Assembly: GCF_030272615.1 (NCBI RefSeq)
Contig: NC_081405.1
Location: 310,325,235 to 310,389,234 of the forward strand
Direction of reading: 5' to 3'
DNA length: 64,000 bases
Source: Cryptomeria japonica
Lineage: Eukaryota; Streptophyta; Pinopsida; Cupressales; Cupressaceae
The position numbers and the translations under genes are program-made. Below the pieces are notes generated by a model. It did not search any database, had not been told where the DNA came from, and saw only the letters and a list, made by a program, of their open reading frames with translations. Positions 35,041-46,519 of this stretch are shown here, in pieces (position 1 is the stretch's first letter; every line of letters starts with the position of its first letter).

Positions 35041-36810
35041 AAAATCAGAAAAAATCAAAAACAGTAAAAAATCAGAAAAAATAAAAAATAGTGAAAAATC
35101 AGGAAAAAAAAAACAGTGAAAAATCAGGAAAATAAAAAAAAAAGGGAAAAAGCAGAAAAATCCTAAAAAGTGAAGAAAAGAAAAAAGAAAGAAAAAAATC
35201 AAATATGAGAAAAAGTGCAATAAAAGCAGACGGTGAAAACCTGGCAAATAGGCACTATCTGTCCGCTAGCTCTTCCATCTATTAATTCATGCATTCTTTC
35301 CGCTTGCATTCATCTTCCATCAGCGCTATCCATATCCATCATAAAGAATTTGTACATACACAGACATCCCAGGTGAATTCTTGCCATGCTTTCGATCATT
35401 GGATATATCATAACAACTTTGTTTCTAGGCTTGGGGAAAAATCCTACACTTAGCTAGGGGCAAACTCTTGATCATTTTGAGCTAAATCAAACAAGTAGAA
35501 CAACAGTTAGACAACTCTTATCAAGCAAAAACTGAGACACATCCAACATTGAACACGAGATCAAACTATCAACTATTAAGCTATCACAAAATCAATCTAA
35601 GAACATCACACACTTTTTAGTGGATGCTATACTTTTTGGATAATGATTGTAACATGATTGCTCAACTTTTCTATATTGTTTTTCTCTATCATTATTTCTG
35701 AGTCACTCCAGGATGTCATTGACTAGAGGAACAAGGAAGGAACATGATATTTTTCTTGTCTGTTATCTAAAAATTAATCATTAATATGTGCAAATTTATC
35801 TCAGGACATGATCATTGAAGTATCATTGAAGACATTTCTGATTTGCGTATTGAAATGATTAATACTGCCTGTTTTACGCAAGCAACACTCAGGTCATCTT
35901 GGTTCAATTATACCTCGATGCTTGTGCTAACTTACTATATCAAAATCTAGGAAAAAGTGCTCAGGTCATCATGGTTTAATTATACCATCAATGTTTGCAC
36001 TCACTTCCCACATTTCAAAAAGCTCAATGATGACAAAAACACAAAATAATCCAGTGACTAGTCCGGTCATAGTTTGCATTCCATTGCATTTGCATTTAGC
36101 TTGCATTTCATTCTTGCATGGGATCCTACAAGCTCCTTTTATCCAAGGTTAAATCTATCACAGGAATCATCAAAGTATCATAACAAGTGTATACACAATC
36201 AGAATGATGATTCATTTCTCTCATGATATTATTGACCTATCAACAATCAACATATACAAAAATTTCAGCAACTTGATATCAATAAACTGTTAGTTCTTTA
36301 TCTAATCAACCTTATCAAATCAAATCAATCAATCAAACATAATCAATTCTGATCATGTCTTATACAAGATGAATCCTTCCTGAAACCAAACGATCTAATT
36401 TTGATTCATGTCTTATACATGATGTATCCTTCTTGAAACCAGGCGTTCTGATCATGTCTTATACAGGATGAATCCTTCCTGAAACCAGACGCTTTGATCA
36501 TCGTTGTCTTATATAGGATGAATCCTTCCTGAAACCAGATAGAATCTTGATCTTATCAATCTAATCAATCTATTCAATCAAGCTAATACAAGAACTCGCA
36601 TTTTCATCAACCACAGTTGTAGAAATCAAATCAAATCTATCGGGATATCAATTTCACAAAAAATCCGAAGATCAATTATCTCAATTGATCTCCCGAGGGG
36701 GCATCATCATACTGAAATTTAGCAATCAAGAGCTGGGGCATCCTATCAAATCAATACCATCATCAAAATGAGATTATTCTTTGAATCAACACATCATCAC
36801 ACCTCGCTTC
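35041..36810 (+). other. 3' region of element A with conserved RNA-like modules
   Basis: A-rich direct repeats (GAAAAATCAGGAAAA-type) fill 35041-35215. The conserved GGTGAAAACCTGG block is at 35229-35252, here with a G-U pair in its stem. Twin hairpins are at 35895-35920 and 35967-35993. CTTATACAGGATGAATCC repeats are at 36353-36540. The 72-codon Phe-rich minus frame over the A-rich part is a low-complexity artefact. Confidence 0.65.
36353..36540 (+). repeat. Short tandem repeats near the 3' end of element A
   Basis: Four to five units of about 45 bp with CTTATACAGGATGAATCC, TTCCTGAAACCAGACG. AGGAT-GA-ATCCT inside the unit is a perfect inverted repeat. Confidence 0.8.
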
Positions 36811-36824
36811 AAAGAGGGGCAAAA
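36811..36824 (+). other. Polypurine tract of element A
   Basis: AAAGAGGGGCAAAA directly before the 3' LTR. Confidence 0.9.
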
Positions 36825-37791
36825 TGTATACACCTAAAAAAAGGTCTGAAGATAATTAATTAAATAAGCAATTATTTAATTAATCTCCCTTCCCAATTTA
36901 ATTGAATTCATCAATAATTTGATTAAATCCTCCACTTTCATCTACTTATTAATAAATCTAAGGATTTATTTAATAGGTTCATTTAACCCCTTTGATTAAT
37001 TAATTCAAATTAAATAATTCCCTTCATCCAAAATCATTTCTTCTAATCCTTTAATTAATTAAAACAAATCAAATTCATGAGTTGTTGAGATTAATTAGCC
37101 TTTTCCTATTATTTGAATTTCTAAATTCAAATTCTCCTAACTTCTACCACTCCTAAACCTAACCATTCATAAACCTAACCCATTCTACCTACCACCATGT
37201 CCCCTTTCATCCAATCTCTTCTAGAACCTTTGTGACACTTGTCACTAAGTTTTCCCTTTCATCCTACCTCTTCTAGAAGCCTCTTGACACTTGTCACCAT
37301 AGAGATGACAAATGCTCCCTTTAATCCAACCCCTTTGCCAACCTCCTCCAATTTAACCATTGATATCTTCAAATCAATCTTGATCGTTGATTCTTGCCAC
37401 ATCACCCCTAGCCTTGGAAAATCCTATAAATAGACCTCATTTTGGAGCAATATGGGTCCCAATTTCATATCATTTGATCCCATCTCATTTTCATCTTATG
37501 CATTGTTACTATAGGCATCTAACTTCTAGTTTATCATTTCAAGCATTGTTATCATGCTCAATTTTAGCTTAATTGCATCTTAATCTTAGTTCATTTTCTA
37601 GATCAATCATGAAATCATATAGCTTAATCATGCTATTCTTGATAGATCATGCATTTTAATCATTCAATTCCTCCATTTAAGTGTAGTCAAGTCACTGGAA
37701 TATGCATAATCAGATCCAAGAGCATTTTTCATACTCGCATTTACTAGGAGACAATAAGTCGATTAGCTATGGTTCTATCTTTCATTGTTTC
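36825..37791 (+). repeat. 3' LTR of element A, first part
   Basis: Starts TGTATACACC and matches 11869 onward. TATA box at 37425-37433. It is interrupted at 37791 by element C and resumes at 52681. Confidence 0.92.
37787..37791. repeat. Target-site duplication of element C (left copy)
   Basis: GTTTC, repeated exactly at 52676-52680. Confidence 0.93.
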
Positions 37792-38204
37792 TGATGCTCT
37801 GCAAAAAGGATTAGAAAATCTGTTTGATGGCAACACACACAAGAGCACAAGAAACAAACATTAGTGTTAGCAACAAAAGATTATCCTAAACAGGCATATC
37901 AAGAGAGATATTAAGCATGAAATAGAAAGCATATAAACATAAAATGAAATAGCTAATCAAGATGCTCATAGTTGCTCCTCCCTTGTTCCTCTCCTCTCCA
38001 AGTCCCAAATGAGTGTAGCTCTCAGCAGCTTTTTGCACTATGGATGCTTATGGAGGATTGAGATTTAATACTAAGCTTCAAATATGAAATGAAAAGCTAA
38101 ATACTATGCTAGAGTAGATAGTGATGCTATGAAAAAGCTCTATGCTAATACCAGTATAACAACAATACTCTAAAATGCTTCTTTTTTGCTTGAGGAGAAG
38201 GGTT

Positions 38205-38213
38205 CTATTTATA
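38205..38213 (-). promoter_or_regulatory. TATA box of element C LTR
   Basis: TATAAATAG on the minus strand; identical copy at 51043-51051 in the 5' LTR, which is the one that would drive the element. Confidence 0.6.
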
Positions 38214-39206
38214 GAAGAAATAGGGAAATGAAGGGTTAAGATTGAGCAATCTTAACAAGGGTTAGGATTGAAAGTTGGGGATCCATGTGCACAATTGGCA
38301 CCAATAAAATGGTGACAAGTTTCAACATAGGATTGGGTTGAGAGAAGAGGTTGGAGGCATTAAAGGCCTGAGAAGACCTCATGGTTATCTAGAAGGTAAG
38401 GGTCAAGTCTAAATTAAGATTACCCATTGGATTAAGAGTTAATCCAAGGATAAACCTTTGTGCAAATGTTTAAGAGATAATCATGGTCAAAGCATTAAAG
38501 GCTTGATGAGACCTTTGGGTTGGGTAGAGGTTGAGTCAAAACAAATGTTTTAACCATGTGGGAGGGTTTGAGGTAACCATTAATGGTTATTGGAGACTTT
38601 GGGGATTAAGTGGTTGAAGGTTGAAAGCTTTCAAAGGTTATCCAAGACTTTGAGCCATTTAGTGGTTGAAGGTTGGAAGCTTTCAAAGGTTATCCAAGAC
38701 TTTGAGGGTTAATTTGTTGAACACACAAAGCATTAATTGCTTTTCAAAGACTTTGGAGTCTTTGAGAAGTGACTCCAATTTGCTTAGGAATGTGACAATA
38801 TTTAGGGGATGGATTAGGCTAATTAGGAAGGGTTTAGAAGAATTTAGAAGGGGTTTAGGCATGCAAGTGGATTTTGTAGGAAAATGCAAGTGGGAGAAAT
38901 TTTGGTATTTTCAATTAAAATAAAATCATTTATTTCAATTAAATGGTGTAATTTGCATTTGGATAAATATTCAAATAAATATTAATTTATTTAAATGAGA
39001 AAAATGAAGATAAAGCATTTAAAATGCTTGAAGACTTTGAGGGAAACCATTAAAGGCTTGAAGACTTTAAGGAAAACCATTAAAGTCTTAAGAAGACTAT
39101 AGAAGGAAGCCATCAAGTTTGAAGACTTTAAAGCCATCAAGTTTGACTACTTTAAGGGAAACCATTAAAGGTTTCAAGTGGGTGAGGATAAATAGGATTT
39201 TAAATA

Positions 39207-39450
39207 AATAATTTATTTAAAATAGTTGTGCAACTTGCTTTTGTAGGAAAATACAAGTGGGTGGAGGATAAAGGTGATTTAAATAAATGATTTATTTAAA
39301 ATAATTGTGCAACTTGCTTTTGTAGGAAAATACAAGTGGGTGGAGGATAAAGGTGATTTAAATAAATTATTTATTTAAAATAATTGTGCAACTTGCTTTT
39401 GTAGGAAAATACAAGTGGGTGGAGGATAAAGGTGATTTAAATAAATGATT
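39207..39450 (-). repeat. 79-bp tandem repeat in element C LTR
   Basis: CAACTTGCTT recurs at 39231, 39310 and 39389 with the surrounding unit (CAACTTGC, ATACAAGTGGGTGGAGG, palindromic ATTTAAATAAAT). The same array is in the other LTR at 52045-52288. Confidence 0.9.
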
Positions 39451-39837
39451 TATTTATTTAAATGTGAGAGGTGGGATTTTGGGGGATTTAAATAAATATT
39501 AATTTATTTAAATGTGAGAGAAGATTTTGGGGGATTTAAATAAATATTAATTTATTTAAATGTGAGGTGGGATTTTGGGAGATTTAAATAAATATTAATT
39601 TATTTAAATGTGAGAGAAGATTTAATTAAACAAATATGATTTATTTATTTAATTAATGGTATGAATTTGGTTAAGTGAATTAAATCAAATAAATTGAATA
39701 ATTTATTTAATTAATAGGAGAAGAGGGTTAAGATGAATTAATTAAATATTAATTTAATTAATTATTAATTGATGGTTAAATAATCAAATAAATACTAAGT
39801 ATTCATTTAATTAAGTGGACAGATTTATGTGACTACA

Positions 39838-39850
39838 TTTGCCCCTCTTT
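39838..39850 (-). other. Polypurine tract of element C
   Basis: AAAGAGGGGCAAA on the minus strand, directly before the 3' LTR, same as A and B. Confidence 0.9.
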
Positions 39851-42163
39851 GAGACGGTGCAGTTTATCGCGTCGTTTCAAAGAAAGAAAAATAGGTATGA
39901 AGAAATGCCCCATAAAATGTAAATTTAATGGGTGGTATGCCCCCTCGAGAGATGGGCCGAATTTTTTTTTTTTTTTTTTAAATCGGGCGATCTCTCGAAA
40001 AAGAATGAAAAGTGGAGGGGAGGTAGAATAGAAGAAATTAGAACTAATGATGAAAGAATGGGAGAAAATGGAGTGAATATGAAGAAACAACAAGCCAACG
40101 AGTACCCTGAGGTCATGCAAGAGATACATAGCAGATGTAGTGTGGGGTTTGGATTGATGCTATACAATTGATCAAAATTGGTTGGACAATCTGGTGCAAT
40201 CGGTTGAATTGCCCCGGTCAAGTCAAAGCGTGACAGTTGATGTCAGTTGGTCGCTTGAACATGATAAAGTCTGAGTAAGTGAATCAAAGTGACCTGATGG
40301 TGACTTAGACAATTGATGTAATTGTCCGATGAAGTCAAGGTATATGAAGCAAAATACTCGTTGAGACGTAGACAATTGATGTAATTGTCCGTTGGATTGT
40401 GTTTGATTGGTTTGATCAATTGATAATGTGTGCATGTGATGGATGGCTGTGGGGAATCATGGCAGTCCCGTTGAGACTAGGTCATTATGATAAATGCCTG
40501 ATGTAGTCTAGGATTACCATAATCGATTACCTGTTGAGACCCGAAGATACTTGATCAGAGTATCTGTTGATAGTCTAGGTGTGTGGGAGTCGATGTATCT
40601 GTGTAGACAGAGCAACTTGCTAGATTGTGTGGATGAATGAGGATGGGAAGCGATGAAGGGATTAGGATGATGTTGATGATCAAGATAGGGAGGGTGAGGG
40701 GGGATTTGATGTTAGATAGAAGATATGGAGGACTAGGATCGAGTCCTATGGAAGAAGATGTGTAAAATAGAGTATGCATTATTATGACTATGTATGCATG
40801 ATATGCAGCTATTATGAATGTATGGATGGGTGGAATGCAACGAAATGCAATATATACAAATGAGATGGAATGACGATCCATGGTGCTTTATTTTTCATCA
40901 TTGAGCTTTAAAATGTTGTAAGAAAATACAAGCAACTTGACATAAAGATTCAAGATGACCAGAGTATTTCTTACATGGATTTTATATAGCAAGTTAATAC
41001 AAGCAACTTGATATAATGGATCAAGTTGACCTGAGTATTGCTTGCAGAACAGACAAGGATTATCTCTATTCATGCATGACTTGGATCGTCCTCCTTGATC
41101 TTAGGCTGATCATATCCTGAGACAAGTGCATACCGTACAAAGAAATAAAACCTTTATCCAGTTTGGACGAGGTAGGAGGAACCAAAGGAAGAGCATTGTA
41201 CCTGCAAACAAACAATATATACATAAAGAATAAAGAATAAGGATCCTTGGTAATGGTTCATGCTCATATGGTCAAGGTATACGCTGTAGTCAGCAAGCCG
41301 TAATGATCTATGACTGCATTTGGCATAAGATCACGTAGCTTAGTGAACTTTCCACGTAGACACCATTAGTACATGCCCCAGAACTTCATCGGAAATAATG
41401 CGCAAACGATACAAAACAATGCTGAAAGATCCTAATACAAATAAACAAATGAATTACTCACGAATCAACCAAGCATTTGATAGCTTAACATAATTTTCTT
41501 GTCAAAGAAAACGTCACTTTTGTCTTTGTTTTGGTAAGGAAGGATGCATCCTTGTTTTTAAAGACAGTTTCTGATTTGTTGGATGTGGATTGTGTGGTCG
41601 ATTGATAAATGGTCATTGTGTGAGTATTGTGTTAATGTTGGTTTTGCATCTGCTTGAATGAATATGTACAAGGTGTTGCCATGTTTTGGTGTGATTTTCG
41701 ATGGGTTTTTTTGATGTTTTTGGATTTTTGTGTAATAGTTTTTGAATGTTTTTGGATTTTGTGTAATAGTTTTTGAATGTTTTTGTATTTTGCGAGACAT
41801 TTTTGAATGTTTTTGGATTTTGTTGAGACATTTTTGAATGTTTTTGGATTTTGTTGAGATATTTTTGAATGTTTTTGCCAATGAATCGCCAGTAATGTAG
41901 AATCCACTTCCATCATCTAGATTGTAAGGGCATTGCCCCCAAGTTGGACATGATTTATGAAAAAGCGGGATGCTAGACGCATGAAGTACTTTCTTGGATT
42001 ACAGATAAAATAACAAGCCATGGTTTGGATGGATGGATGTATGTATGAAGTAGATGTGATCGCCACAAGTCTGAAAGATAATGGAGCCATAGCCTTTACG
42101 AGTGGCACCTGTTTGCCAGGTTTTCACCATCGTTCTTACCCAAGGTGCCACCGGAGTGGTTGT
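39851..42163 (-). other. 3' region of element C with conserved RNA-like modules
   Basis: On minus, in order: the conserved GGTGAAAACCTGG block (42108-42131), a roughly 30-bp tandem repeat (ATTCAAAAACATTC-type, 41700-41880, about six copies), twin hairpins (41004-41028 and 40933-40957), and repeats around GTCTCAACGG and GACAATT-loop-AATTGTC (40300-40560). A run of about 19 T on plus is at 39961-39980. Short frames in this stretch are low complexity. Confidence 0.65.
41700..41880 (-). repeat. About 30-bp tandem repeat in the element C 3' region
   Basis: On plus the unit is like TTTTGAATGTTTTTGGATTT followed by GTGTAATAG or GTTGAGACA. Its A-rich minus-strand equivalent corresponds in position to the A-rich stretches after pol in A and B. 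Confidence 0.8.
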
Positions 42164-45100
42164 TCACCGTTTGGATGCATGATTTTTCTTTACTTTTTTG
42201 AATGTTTTTATATTTTCTTCAGGACATTTTTCTGAATGTTTTTTGGTATTTTCTGATAGGCAGGGGAGCCTGATGCTCTGTACAGCATATGTGTAAAACC
42301 ATTTGAGGTGCATGTTGTTGATTGGATCTGCGAGCGGTTCTCCGTCTGATGTAGCCAACTGATATGCCCCGGACCCAAATACAGCAGTGACAACATATGG
42401 GCCTAGCCAATTTGATTCAAACTTGCCTTGATGTTCTCTGTTTGGTTGGTTGCGAGGATTCTCTCGAAGAACAAGATCACCTACCTCAAATGTACGAGAT
42501 CTAACTCGGTGATTGTAGCTTCTACTCATGCGCTGCTGATAGGCTTTGAGGTGATTGTATGCAGCTTGTCGCTTCTCATCTAGTAACTCTAAGTCCTGAA
42601 GACGTGAGACTCTGTATGCTTCATCATCAATGAGATTATGCAAGGAAACTCGTAATGATGGTATCTCAACCTCAATAGGTAAGATAGCTTCAGCACCATA
42701 GACCAATGAATAAGGAGTTGCACCTGTAGGGGTTCGAATGCTAGTTCGATATGCCCATAATGCTGGATTCAATTGAACATGCCAATCACGACCGGCATCA
42801 TTGACTGTCTTCTTTAGGATCCTCAATATGTTTTTATTGGATGCTTCGGCCTGACCATTGCCTTGTGGGTAATAGGGAGTGGAAAAGCGGTGTTGGATAT
42901 GAATCTTACCCACAAGGTCGAGGCCCCATTGACAAAAAGGCCATGGTGTTGTGATTGGTTGCAGTTCCTGTGCTGGTGCATGTATCAGGTCACCGTGAAC
43001 TTGACATTTCTTGCATTTCCTGACAAAGTAGTAGGAATCCTTTTCCATAGATGGCCAATAGTATCCAGCTCGCATGATCTTCTTGGCTAGTGATGGACCA
43101 CTTGAGTGAGTCCCACAAATTCCTTCATGTACCTCTTCCAAAACCTTTGTTATCTCATCCTGTTCCAGACATCGAAGGAGAGTACCATCAAGACCGCGTC
43201 GGTATAGGGTTTCGGCAATAATGGTATATCGAGCAGTTTGGCGAATGAAGGTTTTACGTTGGTTATTTGATTGGTTGGGAGGAAGGGTGTGATCGCGGAG
43301 ATAGGTGTAGAACTCACCGTACCATGGGGATTCAGAACCAACAAGGCAACATATCATTTCAGATTCGGGGATATCATAAGCGGGGATCCAAAGTTGTTCT
43401 ACCAAGAACTTGTAGCTTGTTGAATTCTGTGGAAGATCTAGTAGAGATGCGATGGTAGCCATAGCGTCAGCAGCTCGATTCTGATCTCTTGGTATCTGCT
43501 CAAAAGTGATAGTAGTAAATGATGTCTTTAGATTGTCCACCATTTTCTTGTATGGCATGAGTTTATCATCTTTGGTCTGATATTCATCTGTTGCTTGTCG
43601 AATGACTAGTTGGGAATCGCCATATACTTGTAGTTCTTGTAATTTCCATTGTATGGCTAATCTGAGTCCTGTGATCAAAGCCTCATACTCTGCTATGTTG
43701 TTTGTGCATGGAAATGTGAGCCTGTAAGACTTTGGGATGCTATCACCTTGAGGTGTGATAAACAGAATGCCTGCCCCCGAGCCATGCCTAGTGTATGAAC
43801 CATCAAAATATAGTTTCCATGGCTGTGCTTCTGTGATCATGAATATCTCTTCATCTGGAAAATTGGAAATGAGAGGATGATCGCCTATGAGTGGTGCATC
43901 GGCCAACTGATCTGCAATAACTTGCCCTTTGATAGCCTTACGGTCCACATACTCAATATCAAATTCACTTAGAATCATCACCCATTTGGCTAAGCGACCT
44001 GTCAATGCTGCTTTGCTGAGTAAATACTTGAGTGGATCAATCTTTGCAATGAGTTGTACCTTGTGTGTTAATAGATAGTGCCGCAATTTAGTGGCTGCCA
44101 GGATTACTGCTAGGCAAGCTCGCTTAATAGGTGTGTAATTGAGTTCATAGCCCACCAGTGTGCGAGAGATGTAGTAAATAGCACACTCTTTTCCTTCTGC
44201 ATTATGTTGTGCCAGTAGTACACCCAATGCTGTACTTGTTGCTGAGATATAGAGCAATAATGGTCTACTTGGATCTGGTGGCATCAGCAATGGTGGATTC
44301 ATGAGATAGTCTTTAAGCGCCTGAAATGCTTGCTGGCATCTGTCATCCCACTGAAAGCGGATGTTCTTGTGTAGCAGGTGTGTGAATGGGTGACACTTAT
44401 CAGCCAATTGTGCAATGAATCTGTGGATAGATTGAAGTCGTCCTTGTAGTGTTCTTAGCTGACTGATATTCTTTGGAGGTGGCATGTCCATGATTGCTTT
44501 AACCTTTGCTGGATCGACCTCAATACCTTTGCTTGAGACAATGTATCCTAGAAGCTTCCCGGAGGTCACTCCGAAGACACATTTCTTTGGGTTGAGTCGA
44601 ACATGGTATTGTTCCAGTCTATCAAAGATTTGATCTAAGATGTGGAGATGTCCTTCTCTAGTAAGTGATTTTGCTAGTAAGTCATCCACATAATCTTCCA
44701 TCATAGTATGCATCATGTCATGGAAGATGGTGGTCATTGCTCTTTGATAGGTCGCTCCTGCATTCTTTAGACCAAAAGGCATTACATTCCAGCAGTATGT
44801 GCCCCATGGACATGTGAAGGCTGTCTTATGTTGGTCCTCTGGTGCGATCTTTATTTGATTGTATCCTGAAAAGCCATCCATGAGTGAAAGCATGGCATGT
44901 CCTGCTGTCAAATCCACTATGATGTCGATATTTGGTAGGGGGAAGTCATCCTTAGGACATGCCTTATTCAGATCTCTGAAGTCAGTACAAATGCGGATGC
45001 CCCCTTTTGGTTTGCCGACTGGCACAATATTGGAGATCCATTCTGCATAATCAATTGGTCTAATGAAACCAACATCCAGGAGTTTCTTGAGTTCTGTTTT

Positions 45101-46285
45101 GACTAGCACGGCAATCTGAGGATGCATCTTACGAAGCTTCTGCTTGACAGGTTTGGCTCCTTTTGCTACTGTGAGATGATGCATGACTAAATCAGGATCA
45201 AGCCCAGGCATGTCTGCATATGACCATGCAAAGTTGATCTGGCGTTGCTGGAAGAACTCTATAAATTGAGGTTGTTCCTCTGGAGTGAGAAGAGATGCCA
45301 GATGTATGATATGAGGGTTTTCAGGAGTCCCCACATTGTATTCTTTGGTTTCCTCGATAAGAATCGTTGATCGTTCCTGTTGTGTACTAGCAGGGAGGAT
45401 GTCAAACCCTTCATCCTCAGGCGCCTCAGAGAGGTTTTCACCATTGGATACGCTCTTTCTTTTTACTTTTGTCGGATCAAATAGTGTCACAGTGTGGTTT
45501 TCACTGGAAGATCCATGTTTTATTGTTATATTTTTGCAGCTGAAGGGTTTGGCATCCGCTCCGAAGTATGCTGTGCTATTAAGTTCAATGGCGAATCCAG
45601 CTTTGTGATCCCCGCTTGGTAGATTATCCCTTAATTCCAAAAAGTCAATGATAGCCTCATCGTTTTGGAAGAGGTCAAGACATGGGGGATTTGGTTGATT
45701 CCATTCGATGAGTTCAGGGTGGATAATGAGCATTACCTCATCGATTAAGTTAAGTGCGGGAGATGTATCAGTGAGGGTTAAGACAGTGTGGTGAAGGTCG
45801 TTGATGGTACTCTCCCTGTCAGAATCAGGCGTAGGATGAGACGTAGGGTCTGTGGAAGATGTTTCCAGCTCAGGTACCCAAGTGGTCTTTATCTGTGCTT
45901 CTCCGTAAACAGGGATGTCTTTGCGGGGTGGAGGTGGTGATGTGTCTTCCTCATCTGAAGTGTTAAGTTGCACTGAATCGAATTCCCACTCATGTGAGTC
46001 GGTCTCTGAATCACTCTCCAGCATCCGATTGCTATACCATACTGGGATGTCTTTGGAGTTAAACACGGCAGGTGTGATTGGTTTATGTATCCTTGTAGTG
46101 ATCGGTGCTGCAGGAATTGTGATGGGGTTTAATGGATTTGTCACTGGAAGTATCGGTAATGGTGACTCAGTGGCTTCTGCTGGAACTACTGGTGCCATAG
46201 ATGCTGCTGCGGGTTCCAATATAGTTGCTGCTACAAATGGTGTTGCTGATAGGATTACTGGTTCGTTTGATGGGATGAGTGACAT
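42164..46285 (-). CDS. pol: Element C pol polyprotein: RT, two RNase H domains, integrase with deleted core
   Basis: 1373 codons, open. Linker to about residue 330 (IPVWYSNRM, LIIHPELIEW). RT: KQKLRKMHPQIA, DFRDLNKACPKDDF, LMDGFSGYNQI and YVDDLLAK (about residues 532-539), all intact. First RNase H (about 665-780) has LYISATSTALGVLL, lacking the usual Asp. Second RNase H (about 825-960): YFDGSYTRHGSGAG, AEYEALI, YGDSQLV, NRAADAMA, with all acidic residues. Integrase: zinc finger GICGTHSSG ... CKKCQVHG, then WGLDLVGKI (about 1120) joins directly to HIQHRFSTPYYPQGNGQAEA. About 60 residues present in B are missing, including the second catalytic Asp (TDNG). C-terminal SYNHRVRSRTFEVGDLVL. The tail after WFYTYAVQ is translated A-rich sequence. 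It is in frame with the upstream ORF. Confidence 0.93.
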   Translation of the reverse strand: MSLIPSNEPVILSATPFVAATILEPAAASMAPVVPAEATESPLPILPVTNPLNPITIPAAPITTRIHKPITPAVFNSKDIPVWYSNRMLESDSETDSHEWEFDSVQLNTSDEEDTSPPPPRKDIPVYGEAQIKTTWVPELETSSTDPTSHPTPDSDRESTINDLHHTVLTLTDTSPALNLIDEVMLIIHPELIEWNQPNPPCLDLFQNDEAIIDFLELRDNLPSGDHKAGFAIELNSTAYFGADAKPFSCKNITIKHGSSSENHTVTLFDPTKVKRKSVSNGENLSEAPEDEGFDILPASTQQERSTILIEETKEYNVGTPENPHIIHLASLLTPEEQPQFIEFFQQRQINFAWSYADMPGLDPDLVMHHLTVAKGAKPVKQKLRKMHPQIAVLVKTELKKLLDVGFIRPIDYAEWISNIVPVGKPKGGIRICTDFRDLNKACPKDDFPLPNIDIIVDLTAGHAMLSLMDGFSGYNQIKIAPEDQHKTAFTCPWGTYCWNVMPFGLKNAGATYQRAMTTIFHDMMHTMMEDYVDDLLAKSLTREGHLHILDQIFDRLEQYHVRLNPKKCVFGVTSGKLLGYIVSSKGIEVDPAKVKAIMDMPPPKNISQLRTLQGRLQSIHRFIAQLADKCHPFTHLLHKNIRFQWDDRCQQAFQALKDYLMNPPLLMPPDPSRPLLLYISATSTALGVLLAQHNAEGKECAIYYISRTLVGYELNYTPIKRACLAVILAATKLRHYLLTHKVQLIAKIDPLKYLLSKAALTGRLAKWVMILSEFDIEYVDRKAIKGQVIADQLADAPLIGDHPLISNFPDEEIFMITEAQPWKLYFDGSYTRHGSGAGILFITPQGDSIPKSYRLTFPCTNNIAEYEALITGLRLAIQWKLQELQVYGDSQLVIRQATDEYQTKDDKLMPYKKMVDNLKTSFTTITFEQIPRDQNRAADAMATIASLLDLPQNSTSYKFLVEQLWIPAYDIPESEMICCLVGSESPWYGEFYTYLRDHTLPPNQSNNQRKTFIRQTARYTIIAETLYRRGLDGTLLRCLEQDEITKVLEEVHEGICGTHSSGPSLAKKIMRAGYYWPSMEKDSYYFVRKCKKCQVHGDLIHAPAQELQPITTPWPFCQWGLDLVGKIHIQHRFSTPYYPQGNGQAEASNKNILRILKKTVNDAGRDWHVQLNPALWAYRTSIRTPTGATPYSLVYGAEAILPIEVEIPSLRVSLHNLIDDEAYRVSRLQDLELLDEKRQAAYNHLKAYQQRMSRSYNHRVRSRTFEVGDLVLRENPRNQPNREHQGKFESNWLGPYVVTAVFGSGAYQLATSDGEPLADPINNMHLKWFYTYAVQSIRLPCLSENTKKHSEKCPEENIKTFKKVKKNHASKR

Positions 46286-46519
46286 TGGTGATGGTGGAGT
46301 TGTGAGCCTTGAGGGGGCAGTGGGGATAGTGCTTGATGGTGCTTTGATTATGAAAGGTATCCTCTTTGCAGTAGGTGGGCAAAATGGTTTGCTGGGTTTT
46401 CCTTTGAATCTGAGTTAAGGAAGGATCTCTTTTTCAAAGCCAAGGCCTGTATTACCTTTGGGCTTGAATTCTGGTAGTAGAGGTTCGTGTCGTCCTTGTT
46501 TGCAGTATCCCAAAGCACT
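46286..46519 (-). other. Element C region between the two main ORFs, with two in-frame stops
   Basis: The gag-start/protease ORF and the pol ORF are in the same frame, 1626 bases apart start to start. Between them the frame has a TAG at about 46520-46522 and a TAA near 46420. The reading across them keeps the end of a G-patch-like segment (NTGLGFEKE), so this was formerly coding. Pol translation would need readthrough, reinitiation or trans supply. Confidence 0.75.

Larger units (their letters stand above)
37792..39837 (-). repeat. 3' LTR of element C (2046 bp)
   Basis: Plus-strand ends are TGATGC and GACTACA. TATA box on minus (TATAAATAG) is at 38205-38213. It holds a 79-bp tandem repeat (39207-39450, three copies) and about four 50-bp units with the palindrome-rich TTTAAATAAATATTAATT (39460-39620). 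The 85-codon frame at 38666-38923 recurs identically at 51504-51761 and is LTR sequence. Confidence 0.96.

Noticed and set aside
35029-35247. 72-codon minus-strand ORF rich in Phe and Leu, membrane-like
   Set aside because: Produced by the A-rich repeats after pol of element A; low complexity.
38666-38923. 85-codon plus-strand ORF, identical at 51504-51761
   Set aside because: Both copies lie inside the LTRs of element C at the same offset; identity is explained by the LTR pair, not by a gene.
41558-41916. Overlapping Lys/Asn/His-rich minus-strand ORFs of 72-107 codons
   Set aside because: Open in several frames because of the 30-bp tandem repeat; no selection for one frame visible.
45915-46418. 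167-codon plus-strand ORF rich in Gly, Val and Ile
   Set aside because: Antisense shadow of the Pro/Ala/Ser-rich start of the element C pol ORF.
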